16,665 nucleotides of DNA from Solirubrobacteraceae bacterium (GTDB taxonomy: Bacteria > Actinomycetota > Thermoleophilia > Solirubrobacterales > Solirubrobacteraceae): the NCBI GenBank assembly GCA_030149625.1, contig JASLHP010000267.1, forward strand, positions 1 to 16,665, in the 5' to 3' direction. The notes under the pieces were generated by a model that saw only the letters and a list, made by a program, of their open reading frames with translations, did no database searches and had not been told where the DNA came from. Numbering within the stretch: position 1 is the first letter of the stretch; every line of letters starts with the position of its first letter. Shown piece after piece: positions 8,596 to 15,950 of the stretch. Made by a program: the position numbers and the translations under genes.

Positions 8596-9297
8596 CTAGA
8601 GAACGACGACCAGCAGTCCGTTCGAACGGACCGATTCGCTCTTCGTGGCCTTCAATCGCTGCACTCCGACATGCGTAAAGGTCACGGCCGCTTCGCCGTT
8701 GCCGTTGGTGCTCGCCCCGTCGACCATGGCGCCGGCGATCGGTGCGCCGTCCGAGCCTTCGGTCACTTTGACGGTGACGGGATGGCCGACCGTCGCGACG
8801 TGGGGACCGCTGAGCTTGAGGAAGTGTTCCGCGTTGAAGGCATCGAACGCCCACAGCACTTCCTCGCCGTTGTGCAGCGCGAACTGGCACCCGCCGTCCG
8901 GGATGAATTCGTAGTTGACGAGAGTTCCCCAGAATTCATCAGTCGCTTCGTTCTGGCTTGTTTCGGCGATGCGCGAGACGAAGAAGTCTTCGTATTCGGA
9001 AGACCATTCGCCGTCGAAAGAGAATTTGCTGCGTTCGGCCGCATCCGCGAGCGCCGCCGTCGGCACCGGAACCGCTCCTGGGTTCGCGCCATGATTGGTG
9101 CCGTTGCACTCGTGGGTCCCGCCGGATTCCGTGGTGACGCTGCGTCCTTCGACCAGGAGCGGCCCTTCGAAGATCGTCCGCGTGGCGCCCTCGATGCGCA
9201 TCTTGACGAGCACCGGCGTCGCCGAAGCAGTGCCTGCTGCGATCGCGAGTGCGCAGATCGCCGCCGCCGTCGGTCCTGCGATGTACTTGAGTCTCAT
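8596..9297 (-). CDS. Small secreted DUF4430-like protein
   Basis: A 233-residue exported protein. ATG at 9295-9297 follows a good ribosome site (GAGGAAGGA, about 7 bases away) and starts a signal peptide (1-26, cleavage near TASA-TP). Residues 27-165 align by eye with the N-terminal part of the 5105-6802 protein. Shared elements are RIEGATRTIFEGPLLVEG (34-51) against RIEGREQTLFEGPILTEG, FDGEWSSEYEDFFVSRI (94-110), and NGEEVLWAFDAF (143-154). The cysteines at 64 and 137 match those of the longer paralogue. Residues 166-233 form the Ig-like module, ending VRSNGLLVVVL; the linker and C-terminal domain of the paralogue are absent. It lies between the two transcobalamin-like genes and probably shares their transcript. 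It may be a soluble corrinoid-binding or partner module; function is inferred only. Confidence 0.75.
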   Translation of the reverse strand: MRLKYIAGPTAAAICALAIAAGTASATPVLVKMRIEGATRTIFEGPLLVEGRSVTTESGGTHECNGTNHGANPGAVPVPTAALADAAERSKFSFDGEWSSEYEDFFVSRIAETSQNEATDEFWGTLVNYEFIPDGGCQFALHNGEEVLWAFDAFNAEHFLKLSGPHVATVGHPVTVKVTEGSDGAPIAGAMVDGASTNGNGEAAVTFTHVGVQRLKATKSESVRSNGLLVVVL

Positions 9298-9421
9298 TTC
9301 CAAATCCTTCCTCTCTATCTGGGGTCTCTCGCGGACATCCGATCGTGTCTGCACTCGCCTCAGGCCGCCGACGTCCGGTCCCACGTGATGCGGTGCGGGA
9401 CCAGCCAGCCGGCTCCTGCTG

Positions 9422-10819
9422 TCAGGTGTAGCGCAGGTAGATCGTGTCGCCTAGATGAATCGCGGTTGTCAGCGTGGCTTGTTTTTCGGCGCCGCCGTCG
9501 ATGCTGTAGTCCCACAGCGCTTTGGGCGTCGACGGGAATCCGTCGATCTGGGTGATAGCGCCACTTTCGGCCGCGTGTCCGGTCACGCAGCTCGCGGGCG
9601 ACGAGCCCGCTTCGGCAGCGAGCAGAACCTTTTCGAGCGTTACCGTTTCGGCTTCGGCCGTCGTGGACGACACCGACACCGAGCAGATCTTCAGCGCTTC
9701 GCTTTCGTTGTTGATGATCAACATCAACGGGCTTTTCGCCGTTTTGGTGAAGCCCGATTCCGCTACCCATTGTGGGGGTTTGGGGCTACCCGTCGGCAGC
9801 GGCGGCGAGACGCTGAAGCCGGCGCCGGCCAGCGCGCGAACCGCGTCCTGGCTCGCGTATTCGTTTGCTCCTTCTTTCGCCGGCGATTCCCGGAACGCCC
9901 CGAGGGGGCTCGCCAGCTGCTGGGCGATTATGAAGTCGATCGGCGTTTTACCCGCGGAGGTCGTGAATTCCGTGCCCTGCGGTTCGATTTTGCAGGCGTC
10001 GAGGCCTTGCACCGCCCAGGAGCTTGAGTCCGTGTTTTCCCCGAATTCGTATTCGAAGCCGCCGGTCGCTTTGATCAGTATCGACTTCAGGTAGGCCTCG
10101 CCGCTTTTGACCGCTTCGTTGGATGCCGGGGTGGCGCCGGTGGCGCACAGCGCGGCCATCGCGGCACCCGTCATGTCGGGTTCGGCGCCGGCTTTGCGCT
10201 TGGTTTCGTTGCCTTCGACCTTTTCCCAGCTCCAGCCGCCGTCGGTGTGCTGGTTTTTTTCGATCACTTCGACCGTCTTTTTCAGCAGCGCGTTCGGGAC
10301 GCGCTGCACGCCGCTCTCGGTCTTTGCCTGGGTGAACGCGAGGAGCGCGAACACGGTTCCGTTGAAGTTCCCCGGGGGACCGTAGTAGCCGGGGCTCGTC
10401 GGTTCGTAGAAGGAGGCGATTCCCGCGAACACGTTCTGCGTTTTGGAGAACCGAGCCGGGTCGATGCCGGCCGCATAGCCCACGAGCGCCGCCCGCTCGT
10501 ATTCGGTCACGATCGCTTTTTCCGGCCATTTCGTGGCGGTCAGGTTGCCCACCAGTTTCTGATACCAGGACCGCGCGTCGGTTTCGGCGCCGGCGATCTT
10601 GAGGTTCGCCGCCGCGACGCCGGCCGCCGCGATCGAGTCGAGGTCCCAGTCACCCGCAAAGCCGCCGGTGCTTTTCTGCAGCCCCTCGAGATATTCCGCA
10701 CCTTTGGTCTTTGCGTGCAGGATCGCTTCCGCCGAGGAGGTCGCCAAGGCCGATGACGGCGTCAGCAGTGCCCAGATGCCAATCGCAAGGGAGGCGAGCC
10801 GCCAGGTCAAACTACGCAT
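9422..10819 (-). CDS. Secreted transcobalamin-like protein: alpha/alpha toroid plus C-terminal beta domain (paralogue)
   Basis: A 465-residue exported protein, first gene behind the minus-strand cobalamin riboswitch. ATG at 10817-10819 has AAGGAG nine bases upstream. Signal peptide 1-27 ends ALA-TSS. Toroid repeats fill 32-335: LQKSTGGFAGDWDLDSIAAA (47-66), NQHTDGGWSWEKVEGNE (189-205), EPDMTGAAMAALC (213-225), SSSWAVQGLDAC (265-276) and YASQDAVRALAGAGF (321-335). The beta domain covers 360-465 and ends with LWDYSIDGGAEKQATLTTAI (435-454) then HLGDTIYLRYT. Cys225/276 and Cys379/411 are conserved with the 7050-8444 protein, and the two are colinear throughout. The toroid-plus-DUF4430 layout is that of B12-binding intrinsic factor/transcobalamin, so extracellular cobalamin capture is the best reading. 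Codons favour GAA and AAA more than the flanking housekeeping genes. Confidence 0.84.
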   Translation of the reverse strand: MRSLTWRLASLAIGIWALLTPSSALATSSAEAILHAKTKGAEYLEGLQKSTGGFAGDWDLDSIAAAGVAAANLKIAGAETDARSWYQKLVGNLTATKWPEKAIVTEYERAALVGYAAGIDPARFSKTQNVFAGIASFYEPTSPGYYGPPGNFNGTVFALLAFTQAKTESGVQRVPNALLKKTVEVIEKNQHTDGGWSWEKVEGNETKRKAGAEPDMTGAAMAALCATGATPASNEAVKSGEAYLKSILIKATGGFEYEFGENTDSSSWAVQGLDACKIEPQGTEFTTSAGKTPIDFIIAQQLASPLGAFRESPAKEGANEYASQDAVRALAGAGFSVSPPLPTGSPKPPQWVAESGFTKTAKSPLMLIINNESEALKICSVSVSSTTAEAETVTLEKVLLAAEAGSSPASCVTGHAAESGAITQIDGFPSTPKALWDYSIDGGAEKQATLTTAIHLGDTIYLRYT

Positions 10820-10842
10820 GGGATGGAACTCCTTCTTGTAGG

Positions 10843-10864
10843 GGACGGGAGGCGATCTCCGTCC
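10843..10864 (-). promoter_or_regulatory. Leader hairpin just ahead of the ribosome site (possible expression platform)
   Basis: On the minus strand GGACGGAG and CTCCCGTCC can pair (one bulged C, five-base loop) a few bases before the AAGGAG ribosome site of the 9422-10819 gene. It lies between the aptamer and the start codon and could form part of the switching structure. No U-run follows. Confidence 0.35.
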
Positions 10865-10924
10865 GCTCGAGAAGCAGCGAGGCGATCAAGACCTAACCGT
10901 CCGTTCGCGAGAACAGGGTCCGTA

Positions 10925-11040
10925 TGTTTGGCGTCAAGCAACGAGTATTCGGACTCAGGCCGAGCCGCTTCGCGCGAAGCGACCCGCCTACACCGTTGCG
11001 CGTCAGTCCCGGATTCCCACCGGGTTCCCTCGATTGCGAG
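10925..11040 (-). ncRNA. Cobalamin riboswitch (leader of the 9422-10819 gene)
   Basis: The minus strand shows the actinobacterial form of the cobalamin aptamer. Elements are GGGAACCCGGTGGGAATCC (11011-11029), then GGGACTGACGCGCAACGGTG (about 10991-11010) as the B12-box region, a hairpin GGTCGCTTCGCGCGAAGCGG, and the 3' element GAGTCCGAATACTCG (10942-10956). The sequence type differs from the other two riboswitches in the window, whose box reads GCCACTGTG. It is preceded by a well-spaced promoter and followed by about 100 bases of leader before the start codon. It probably represses the three secreted-protein genes downstream when cobalamin is plentiful. Confidence 0.92.
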
Positions 11041-11049
11041 ACGGCCCGG

Positions 11050-11078
11050 ACAATAGCGCTTGCGATCAGCTCAGGCAA
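11050..11078 (-). promoter_or_regulatory. Promoter for the minus-strand riboswitch transcript
   Basis: TTGCCT (-35, 11073-11078) and TATTGT (-10, 11050-11055) are separated by exactly 17 bases on the minus strand. Predicted start of transcription near 11043 is immediately ahead of the riboswitch. Confidence 0.6.
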
Positions 11079-11081
11079 GCA

Positions 11082-11136
11082 GGGCCCACCGGGCCACGCT
11101 AAGCGGGCCCTCGGGCTACGCCAAGCAAGGCCCGCT
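11082..11136. repeat. GC-rich inverted repeats between the divergent riboswitches
   Basis: Two potential stems lie here. GGCCC-ACC-GGGCC is at 11083-11095. AGCGGGCC (11102-11109) pairs with GGCCCGCT (11129-11136). They lie upstream of both divergent leaders, at or just beyond the minus-strand -35 element. They could bind a regulator or insulate the two transcripts. Confidence 0.4.
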
Positions 11137-11146
11137 GGAGCTGCGT

Positions 11147-11152
11147 TATGCT
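11147..11152 (+). promoter_or_regulatory. Possible -10 element for the plus-strand riboswitch
   Basis: TATGCT lies about 10 bases ahead of the riboswitch-like sequence. No recognisable -35 is present at 16-18 bases, so the call is weak. Confidence 0.25.
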
Positions 11153-11159
11153 GCGGGAC

Positions 11160-11325
11160 GACTATCGACGGGTCGGTGGACGGGGAAGCCGGTGAAAGAC
11201 CGGCGCGGGCCCGCCACTGTGATCGAGCATCGCCCCGCCACGCGCCGCTCCGCGGCAGCCACTGGCCCTCACGGGCTGGGAAGGCGTGGCGGGATGCCTC
11301 GAAAGCCAGGAGACCTCCCTCCGAC
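11160..11325 (+). ncRNA. Cobalamin riboswitch (leader of the beta-propeller/collagen-like gene)
   Basis: Elements in order are GGTCGGTGGACGGGGAAGCC (11171-11190) leading into GCCGGTGAAAGACCGG (11188-11203), the B12 box GCCACTGTG (11213-11221), GCAGCCACTGG, and the 3' closing GCCAGGAGACC (11305-11315). The core is nearly identical to the riboswitch at 6845-7005. The run CCTCCCTCC after the aptamer is complementary in part to the downstream GGAAAGGGG ribosome site, which suggests translational control. The start codon is about 45 bases away. This places a secreted structural-looking protein under B12 control. Confidence 0.93.
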
Positions 11326-11363
11326 CCCTCCCATCTAGCACCCTCGTGGAAAGGGGTACCCGG

Positions 11364-13547
11364 ATGTCTCAGCACAAATTGGCCCGCGCGCGGCCGCTCG
11401 ATCTCGGCGCGCTGGTGGTGCTCGCGCCGCTGGTGCTCGCGCTCACGATGCTCGGACTGTCGTGTTTCGCGGTAAGCGCCCACGCGGCGAGCGACGAAAC
11501 CGCCGGCGAGACGTTCGCGGCCTCGATCGTGCCGGCCGGTGAATTTGCCGAAGGCGGGATCGGCGCAGCCACGTCCATCTCCGGCGACGGACGCTATGTG
11601 GCATTTCTGAGCGCCGCGGAAAACCTCGGTTGGGAAAGCCCTGCCGGCGTCAAGGAGGCCTACGTCAAGGATCTGCACACGGGCGCGCTCGAGCTCGTGA
11701 GCCGCGTGAACGGCGTGGACGGCGAACCCGCGGGCGAATCGGTCGAAGATCTCCGCATCTCCGCGGACGGGCGCTACGCGATCTTCTCGTCCACCGCCGC
11801 GAACCTCCTCGAAGGAGCTTCGCCAGAAGCAGGACTGCACGTCTACCGGCGCGACCTGAAAACCGGGGAAACCACGCTCGTGGACCGTGTGAGCGGCACA
11901 AAAGGCGCGGTCGTCACGCGCGAAGCCTACGCCGAGGCGGTCTCCGCCGACGGCCGCTACGTCGTCTTCAGCGCCGACGTCGAAGATCTCGAAAACCCCG
12001 TTGGCGCCCACGCGATCACCGGGGGGTTGACGTTGTACGTCCGCGATCTGCAAACCGGTGTCACGACGACGGTCGGTCGCGCCAGCGGTGCGGGCGGCGC
12101 GATCGCCAACGAACCGAGCATCGCGAGCTCGATCTCGCCGAACGGCCGCTACGTCGCGTTCGAAAGCGCCGCCACGAATCTCGTCCCCGGGATGAGCGCC
12201 AACACGGTCTCGCAGGTCTACCTGCGCGACCTGCAGACAGACACGACGACGCTGGTCAGCAAGACCGCGCCGAGCGGATCCGCGCCCGCCGGGGAACCGG
12301 GCAATGCCGCTTCGTCGGTGGCAGAACTCGTCGGCGACGAAGGCTGCGAGGTCGCGTTCGACTCGGAAGCGGGCAATCTCTACAGCTTCGAAGGACGGCC
12401 CGTGACCACGCCGCAGGTGTATCTGACGAACGTCTGCTCGACGCCACCGCAAACCGTCCTCATCAGCCGCGCCGACGGGGCAGCCGGCCTGCCCGCGGGC
12501 GAAGGCAACTCGGCCAGCCCGCGAGTCTTCGGGGCGAGCGCCGACGGTCGCTACATCCTGTTCAGCGCGCTCGGATCGCTGTTGAGCGAAGACACGAACA
12601 CGAGCAGGCATCTCTATCTGCGCGATCTCGAAACGAGCGAAACGACGCTCGTCGATCGCGCCACCGGTGTCGCCGGCGAAGCGGCCAACAGCAACCCCGA
12701 AGGCAGCGCGATCTCAGCCAACGGCTGTCGTGCCGTGTTCGTTACGGACGCGAGCAACCTGGTCGACCCGGAACCGCCGTTCACCGAGCGCGAGGCCTAC
12801 GTGCGCCAACTCGCCGCATGCAACGAAGAACCGACGATGACGCCCACGAGCGTCGAGCTCGGCGCGCAGGCGCTCGACACGCTCGGCGCCGCGCACACGA
12901 TCACCGTGACGGCGGGCTCCGAAGCGCTCCAGATCGAGCGCGTGCAGATCGGCGGCAACGATCCTTCGGATTTCATCGTGACCGGGGACGAATGCACCGG
13001 AGAAACCCTGCAGCCAGAAGAAAAATGCGCGTTCACGGTGAGGTTCGTGCCCAGCGCCGCGGGAGCGCGATCGGCGTCGCTGGCGCTGCGCACGGCGCCC
13101 ACCACCGAGCTCGACGTGAGCCTGGCGGGCGAAGGCGGCCAGCTCCCCGCTGGCGAAAAAGGCGGCCCGGGAGCAGCCGGCAGGGAAGGCGCGCCGGGTC
13201 AACAGGGCGCTCCCGGCCAGCAGGGCGCTCCCGGCCAGCAGGGCCCCGCCGGCCAGCAGGGCGCCGCCGGTTCCAAAGGCGAACGGGGCGCGCGCGGACC
13301 CGCCGGATCTGACGCGAAAGTGACGTGCAGGCTCGCCAAGAATGCGCGCAAGATCACATGCGCGGTGACGTTCGAGGGCAGGAAGTCCAGCTGGGCCGCA
13401 CGAGCGAGACTGACGAGACGCGGGCGTACCTACGCGATTGGCCTGCTCGCGGACCTGCACGCCGCGCGGGCGATCGGGCATGGCACATACGTGCTGCACC
13501 TGAGCATCGGCGGGCGCAACCTCGCCCTGCAGGTGATGCTGCGTTGA
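11364..13547 (+). CDS. Secreted beta-propeller protein with anchor-D-like and collagen-like domains
   Basis: A 727-residue exported protein. ATG at 11364 follows GGAAAGGGG and starts a signal peptide (1-42, ending AHA-AS); an earlier in-frame ATG lies inside the riboswitch. Seven propeller repeats with the S-x-S-x-D-GRYVAF pattern occur near 71, 131, 192, 257, 322, 390 and 449, each followed by a YVRDLxTGxTTLVSR-like strand, as in PD40/TolB-type propellers. Residues 492-590 resemble a choice-of-anchor-D/ASH-type beta domain (GGNDPSDFIVTGDECTG, 530-546; PEEKCAFTVRFVPSAAG, 551-567). Residues 597-650 are Gly-x-y collagen-like repeats, including three APGQQG units. The basic tail (651-727) has Cys655 and Cys666. 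Such multi-domain proteins are common in Solirubrobacterales, to my recollection; control by a cobalamin riboswitch is unexpected. Function is unknown; surface binding or scaffolding is a guess. Confidence 0.85.
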   Translation: MSQHKLARARPLDLGALVVLAPLVLALTMLGLSCFAVSAHAASDETAGETFAASIVPAGEFAEGGIGAATSISGDGRYVAFLSAAENLGWESPAGVKEAYVKDLHTGALELVSRVNGVDGEPAGESVEDLRISADGRYAIFSSTAANLLEGASPEAGLHVYRRDLKTGETTLVDRVSGTKGAVVTREAYAEAVSADGRYVVFSADVEDLENPVGAHAITGGLTLYVRDLQTGVTTTVGRASGAGGAIANEPSIASSISPNGRYVAFESAATNLVPGMSANTVSQVYLRDLQTDTTTLVSKTAPSGSAPAGEPGNAASSVAELVGDEGCEVAFDSEAGNLYSFEGRPVTTPQVYLTNVCSTPPQTVLISRADGAAGLPAGEGNSASPRVFGASADGRYILFSALGSLLSEDTNTSRHLYLRDLETSETTLVDRATGVAGEAANSNPEGSAISANGCRAVFVTDASNLVDPEPPFTEREAYVRQLAACNEEPTMTPTSVELGAQALDTLGAAHTITVTAGSEALQIERVQIGGNDPSDFIVTGDECTGETLQPEEKCAFTVRFVPSAAGARSASLALRTAPTTELDVSLAGEGGQLPAGEKGGPGAAGREGAPGQQGAPGQQGAPGQQGPAGQQGAAGSKGERGARGPAGSDAKVTCRLAKNARKITCAVTFEGRKSSWAARARLTRRGRTYAIGLLADLHAARAIGHGTYVLHLSIGGRNLALQVMLR
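13190..13262 (+). repeat. 18-bp tandem repeat encoding collagen-like APGQQG units
   Basis: Near-identical 18-base units (core GGCGCTCCCGGCCAGCAG) recur three to four times and encode Ala-Pro-Gly-Gln-Gln-Gly. The third and fourth copies diverge toward GPAGQQ. Expansion or contraction would keep the reading frame. Confidence 0.8.
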
Positions 13548-13638
13548 CGGACGGACACCGGGCGCGCGTAGACGAGCGAATCACGAGGAGGCTGCCGGCG
13601 ACCCCATGCACGCGGCCACAGGCAGTGCGCGCACATCC

Positions 13639-14451
13639 TCAGCCAAAGGCCGTCCGCGCCGCCTTCGCACCCGCGGCCGACAGCTCCGTGAAGCCGTACG
13701 TGCCGTCGGCGAGCAGCTCGCCTGCGACCTGCACCGCGGCGCCGTAGCCGGCGAACGCGAAGCCGCCGCCGACGGAGACGCGCTTGACGCCCAGCGCGGC
13801 GAGCTCCGCGACGGGCGGCGTCGCGGCGCGCGCGAGCACGTTGACGGGCAGCTCGACAGCGGCGAGCAGCTCGCGCAGATCGTCGGGGCGGTCGAGCGCG
13901 GGCGCATACAGCACGTCGGCGCCGGCGCGTTCGTATGCCTGCAGACGCGCGATCGTGTCGCGCACGTCGGGGTTGCCACGCAGGTGGTTCTCGGCACGCG
14001 CTGTCAACACGAGACCGACAGCGCCATCGTGCGCCGCCGCGGCGGCGGCAGCGACGCGTTCGGTGGCCACGTCGATGTCGTACAGGCGCCGCTCGCGCGG
14101 ATCCCAGTCCTCGATCGAGCAGCCCGCGAGGCCAGCGCCGCGCGCGAGCCGCACGGTCTCGGCGACGCCCGCCGCGTCGAGCGCGAAGCACTCCTCGAGA
14201 TCGGCGGACACCGGCACGCCCGTCGCGGCAGCCAGCGCGGCGGCGTGCGCGAGCGCCTCCTCGCGAGTGATCCCGTAGTCGAGGCGCCCAAGGCTCGCGG
14301 CGAAGCCGCTGCTGGTGCTCGCCAGCGCCTGGAAGCCAAGCGACGTGAGCAGCTTCGCCGAGCCGACGTCCCACGCGTTGGCCAGCAGCAGCGGGCGCTC
14401 GCCCCGGTGGAGCTCGAGGAAGCGGGCGGTCTTCTCGGCTTGCGTGCTCAT
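13639..14451 (-). CDS. Isocitrate lyase/PEP mutase family protein
   Basis: A 270-residue cytoplasmic TIM-barrel protein of the isocitrate lyase/phosphoenolpyruvate mutase superfamily, which breaks or forms C-C or C-P bonds of 2-carboxylate substrates. ATG at 14449-14451 overlaps the upstream TGA as ATGA. Motifs seen are LLLANAWDVGSAKLLTSLGF (21-40), the SSGFAASLGRLDYG loop (47-60), metal-binding VSADLEE (81-87), SIEDWD (112-117) and LTARAEN (149-155). The N-terminal substrate loop and metal-ligand acidic residues are present. The isocitrate-lyase K-K-C-G-H signature is absent, so it is neither isocitrate lyase nor 2-methylisocitrate lyase in the strict sense. The length is typical of the short uncharacterised family. 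Its specific reaction cannot be given. Context with a DNA repair gene does not explain it. Confidence 0.88.
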   Translation of the reverse strand: MSTQAEKTARFLELHRGERPLLLANAWDVGSAKLLTSLGFQALASTSSGFAASLGRLDYGITREEALAHAAALAAATGVPVSADLEECFALDAAGVAETVRLARGAGLAGCSIEDWDPRERRLYDIDVATERVAAAAAAAHDGAVGLVLTARAENHLRGNPDVRDTIARLQAYERAGADVLYAPALDRPDDLRELLAAVELPVNVLARAATPPVAELAALGVKRVSVGGGFAFAGYGAAVQVAGELLADGTYGFTELSAAGAKAARTAFG

Positions 14452-15950
14452 GCCGCCAGCCGTTCGACCGGCAGGGAGGCGCCACCGCGCTTTGACCTCG
14501 GCGACACGCCGAGCGACGCCCACAGATGCTGTACGGCGTACGCGCGGTACGGGCGCCAGCGCTCGGCGAGCGCAGCCGCGCCGGCCGGATCGCCCCCGTG
14601 CCCGAGGTGCTCGAGCGCGTGGCGCACGCCGAGGTCGCTCGACAAGAACGCGTCGGGATCGCGCAGCGCGCGCATCGCGACGTATTCCGCGGTCCACGGC
14701 CCGATGCCGGGAAGCGCGAGCAGCTGCGCGCGCGCTTCGGCGCGGTCAGCGCCCATGTCGATCGACAGATCGCCGCGCGCGAGTGCGCCCGCGAGCGCGA
14801 GCAACGCGCGGCGGCGCGCATGCGGCATCGCGAGCCGCGCCGGGTCGGCACCGGCGAGCGCATGCGCGGACGGAAAAACATGCGTGACCGTGCCGAGCGG
14901 ACGCTCGAGCCGCTCGCCGTAGCGTGCGACGAGCCGGCCGGCGAGCGTCGCGGCGCCACGGATCGAGACCTGCTGGCCGAGCACCGCGCGCACGGCGAGC
15001 TCGTTGCCGTCGACCGCGCCCGGCACGCGCCGCCCGGGGTCGCCTCGCACGAGCGGCGCGAGCAACGGCTCCGCGCGGAGCACGTCGGCGACGCTCATCG
15101 GGTCGGAGTCGAGGTCGAGCAGCGCACGCGAGCGCTGCGTCGCGGCGCCGAGGTCGCGCAGGTCATCGAGCCAGAAGCGTGCGTGCACGTGCCCGTCGGC
15201 GGGACGCAACTCGACCACGCCCGTGCCGTGAGGCAGGCGCAGGCTGCGCCTGTACGCGCCGTCGTGGAGCTCCTCGACGCCGGGAACAGCGCGCAAGCCG
15301 AGGAACTCGATGAGACCGTGGGCGTCGAGCGGCGCGCGGTAGGGCAGGCGCAGCGACAGCGCGCCGCTGTCCTCGCCGCGTCCGTATTTACGCGCGCGCA
15401 GCCGCAGCGCGCTCGGCGTGAGCGCGAACACCTCTTGGATCGTCGCGTTGAACTGGCGCACGCTCTGAAAACCGGCGGCGAACGTCACGTCGACGATCGG
15501 CAGCGCCGTCGTCTCGAGCAGGATGCGCGCGGTCTGCGCGCGCTGCGCTCGCGCGAGCGCGAGCGGGCCCGCGCCGGCGACCGCGACGAGCTGGCGGTGA
15601 ACGTGGCGCTCGGTATAGCCGAGCCGTCGCGCGAGGCCGCCGACGCCCTCACGGTCGACGAGGCCGTCGGCGATCAGGCGCATCGCGCGCCCGACGAGAT
15701 CCGCGCGCAGGTCCCACTCGGGCGATCCCGGCGTCGCGTCGGGGCGGCAGCGCTTGCAGGCGCGGAAGCCGGCCTGCTGCGCGGCCGCGGCGGACGGGAG
15801 CAGACGCACGTTCTCGCGTTTGGGCGTACGCGCGGGGCAGCTCGGACGGCAGTAGATGCCGGTCGTCTCCACGCCGCAGAAGACCCACCCGTCGAAGCGC
15901 GGATCGCACGCCTCGATTGCCTGCCAGACGTGGTCGGAGTCGAAGTCCAT
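14448..15950 (-). CDS. alkA: AdaA-AlkA fusion: methylation-damage sensor plus DNA-3-methyladenine glycosylase II
   Basis: A 500-residue DNA repair protein combining three modules. Residues 1-75 are the Ada zinc domain with ligands Cys34, Cys38, Cys65 and Cys68 (GIYCRPSCPARTP; FRACKRCRPD). In Ada this domain accepts methyl groups from DNA phosphotriesters. Residues 80-190 form an AraC-type helix-turn-helix pair (GGLARRLGYTERHVHRQL, 104-121; VTFAAGFQSVRQFNATIQEV, 155-174). Residues 195-485 are AlkA-like, with the helix-hairpin-helix LLALPGIGPWTAEYVAMRAL (410-429) and FLSSDLGVRHAL (435-446), where Asp439 aligns with the catalytic Asp of AlkA. It removes alkylated bases, leaving an abasic site, and may regulate its own expression through the HTH. 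ATG at 15948-15950 follows GAGGG by seven bases. It overlaps the next gene by ATGA. Confidence 0.95.
   Translation of the reverse strand: MDFDSDHVWQAIEACDPRFDGWVFCGVETTGIYCRPSCPARTPKRENVRLLPSAAAAQQAGFRACKRCRPDATPGSPEWDLRADLVGRAMRLIADGLVDREGVGGLARRLGYTERHVHRQLVAVAGAGPLALARAQRAQTARILLETTALPIVDVTFAAGFQSVRQFNATIQEVFALTPSALRLRARKYGRGEDSGALSLRLPYRAPLDAHGLIEFLGLRAVPGVEELHDGAYRRSLRLPHGTGVVELRPADGHVHARFWLDDLRDLGAATQRSRALLDLDSDPMSVADVLRAEPLLAPLVRGDPGRRVPGAVDGNELAVRAVLGQQVSIRGAATLAGRLVARYGERLERPLGTVTHVFPSAHALAGADPARLAMPHARRRALLALAGALARGDLSIDMGADRAEARAQLLALPGIGPWTAEYVAMRALRDPDAFLSSDLGVRHALEHLGHGGDPAGAAALAERWRPYRAYAVQHLWASLGVSPRSKRGGASLPVERLAA

Noticed and set aside
9360..9421. Possible hairpin GGTCCC/GGGACC after the 9422-10819 gene
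   Set aside because: The stem is only six pairs with a 14-base loop and no T-run; too weak to call a terminator.
3571..10819. Toroid proteins as terpene cyclases or prenyltransferases
   Set aside because: They are secreted, no catalytic DxDD/DCTAE-type motif was seen, two carry a DUF4430-like domain, and the context is B12 regulation.
10893..12611. Minus-strand open frame (572 codons) across the intergenic region and the propeller gene
   Set aside because: It crosses both riboswitches and lies antisense to the clear propeller repeats; the product has no domain pattern.
13190..13262. Tandem repeats as a CRISPR array
   Set aside because: Units are 18 bases, contiguous without spacers, and encode in-frame collagen-like residues.
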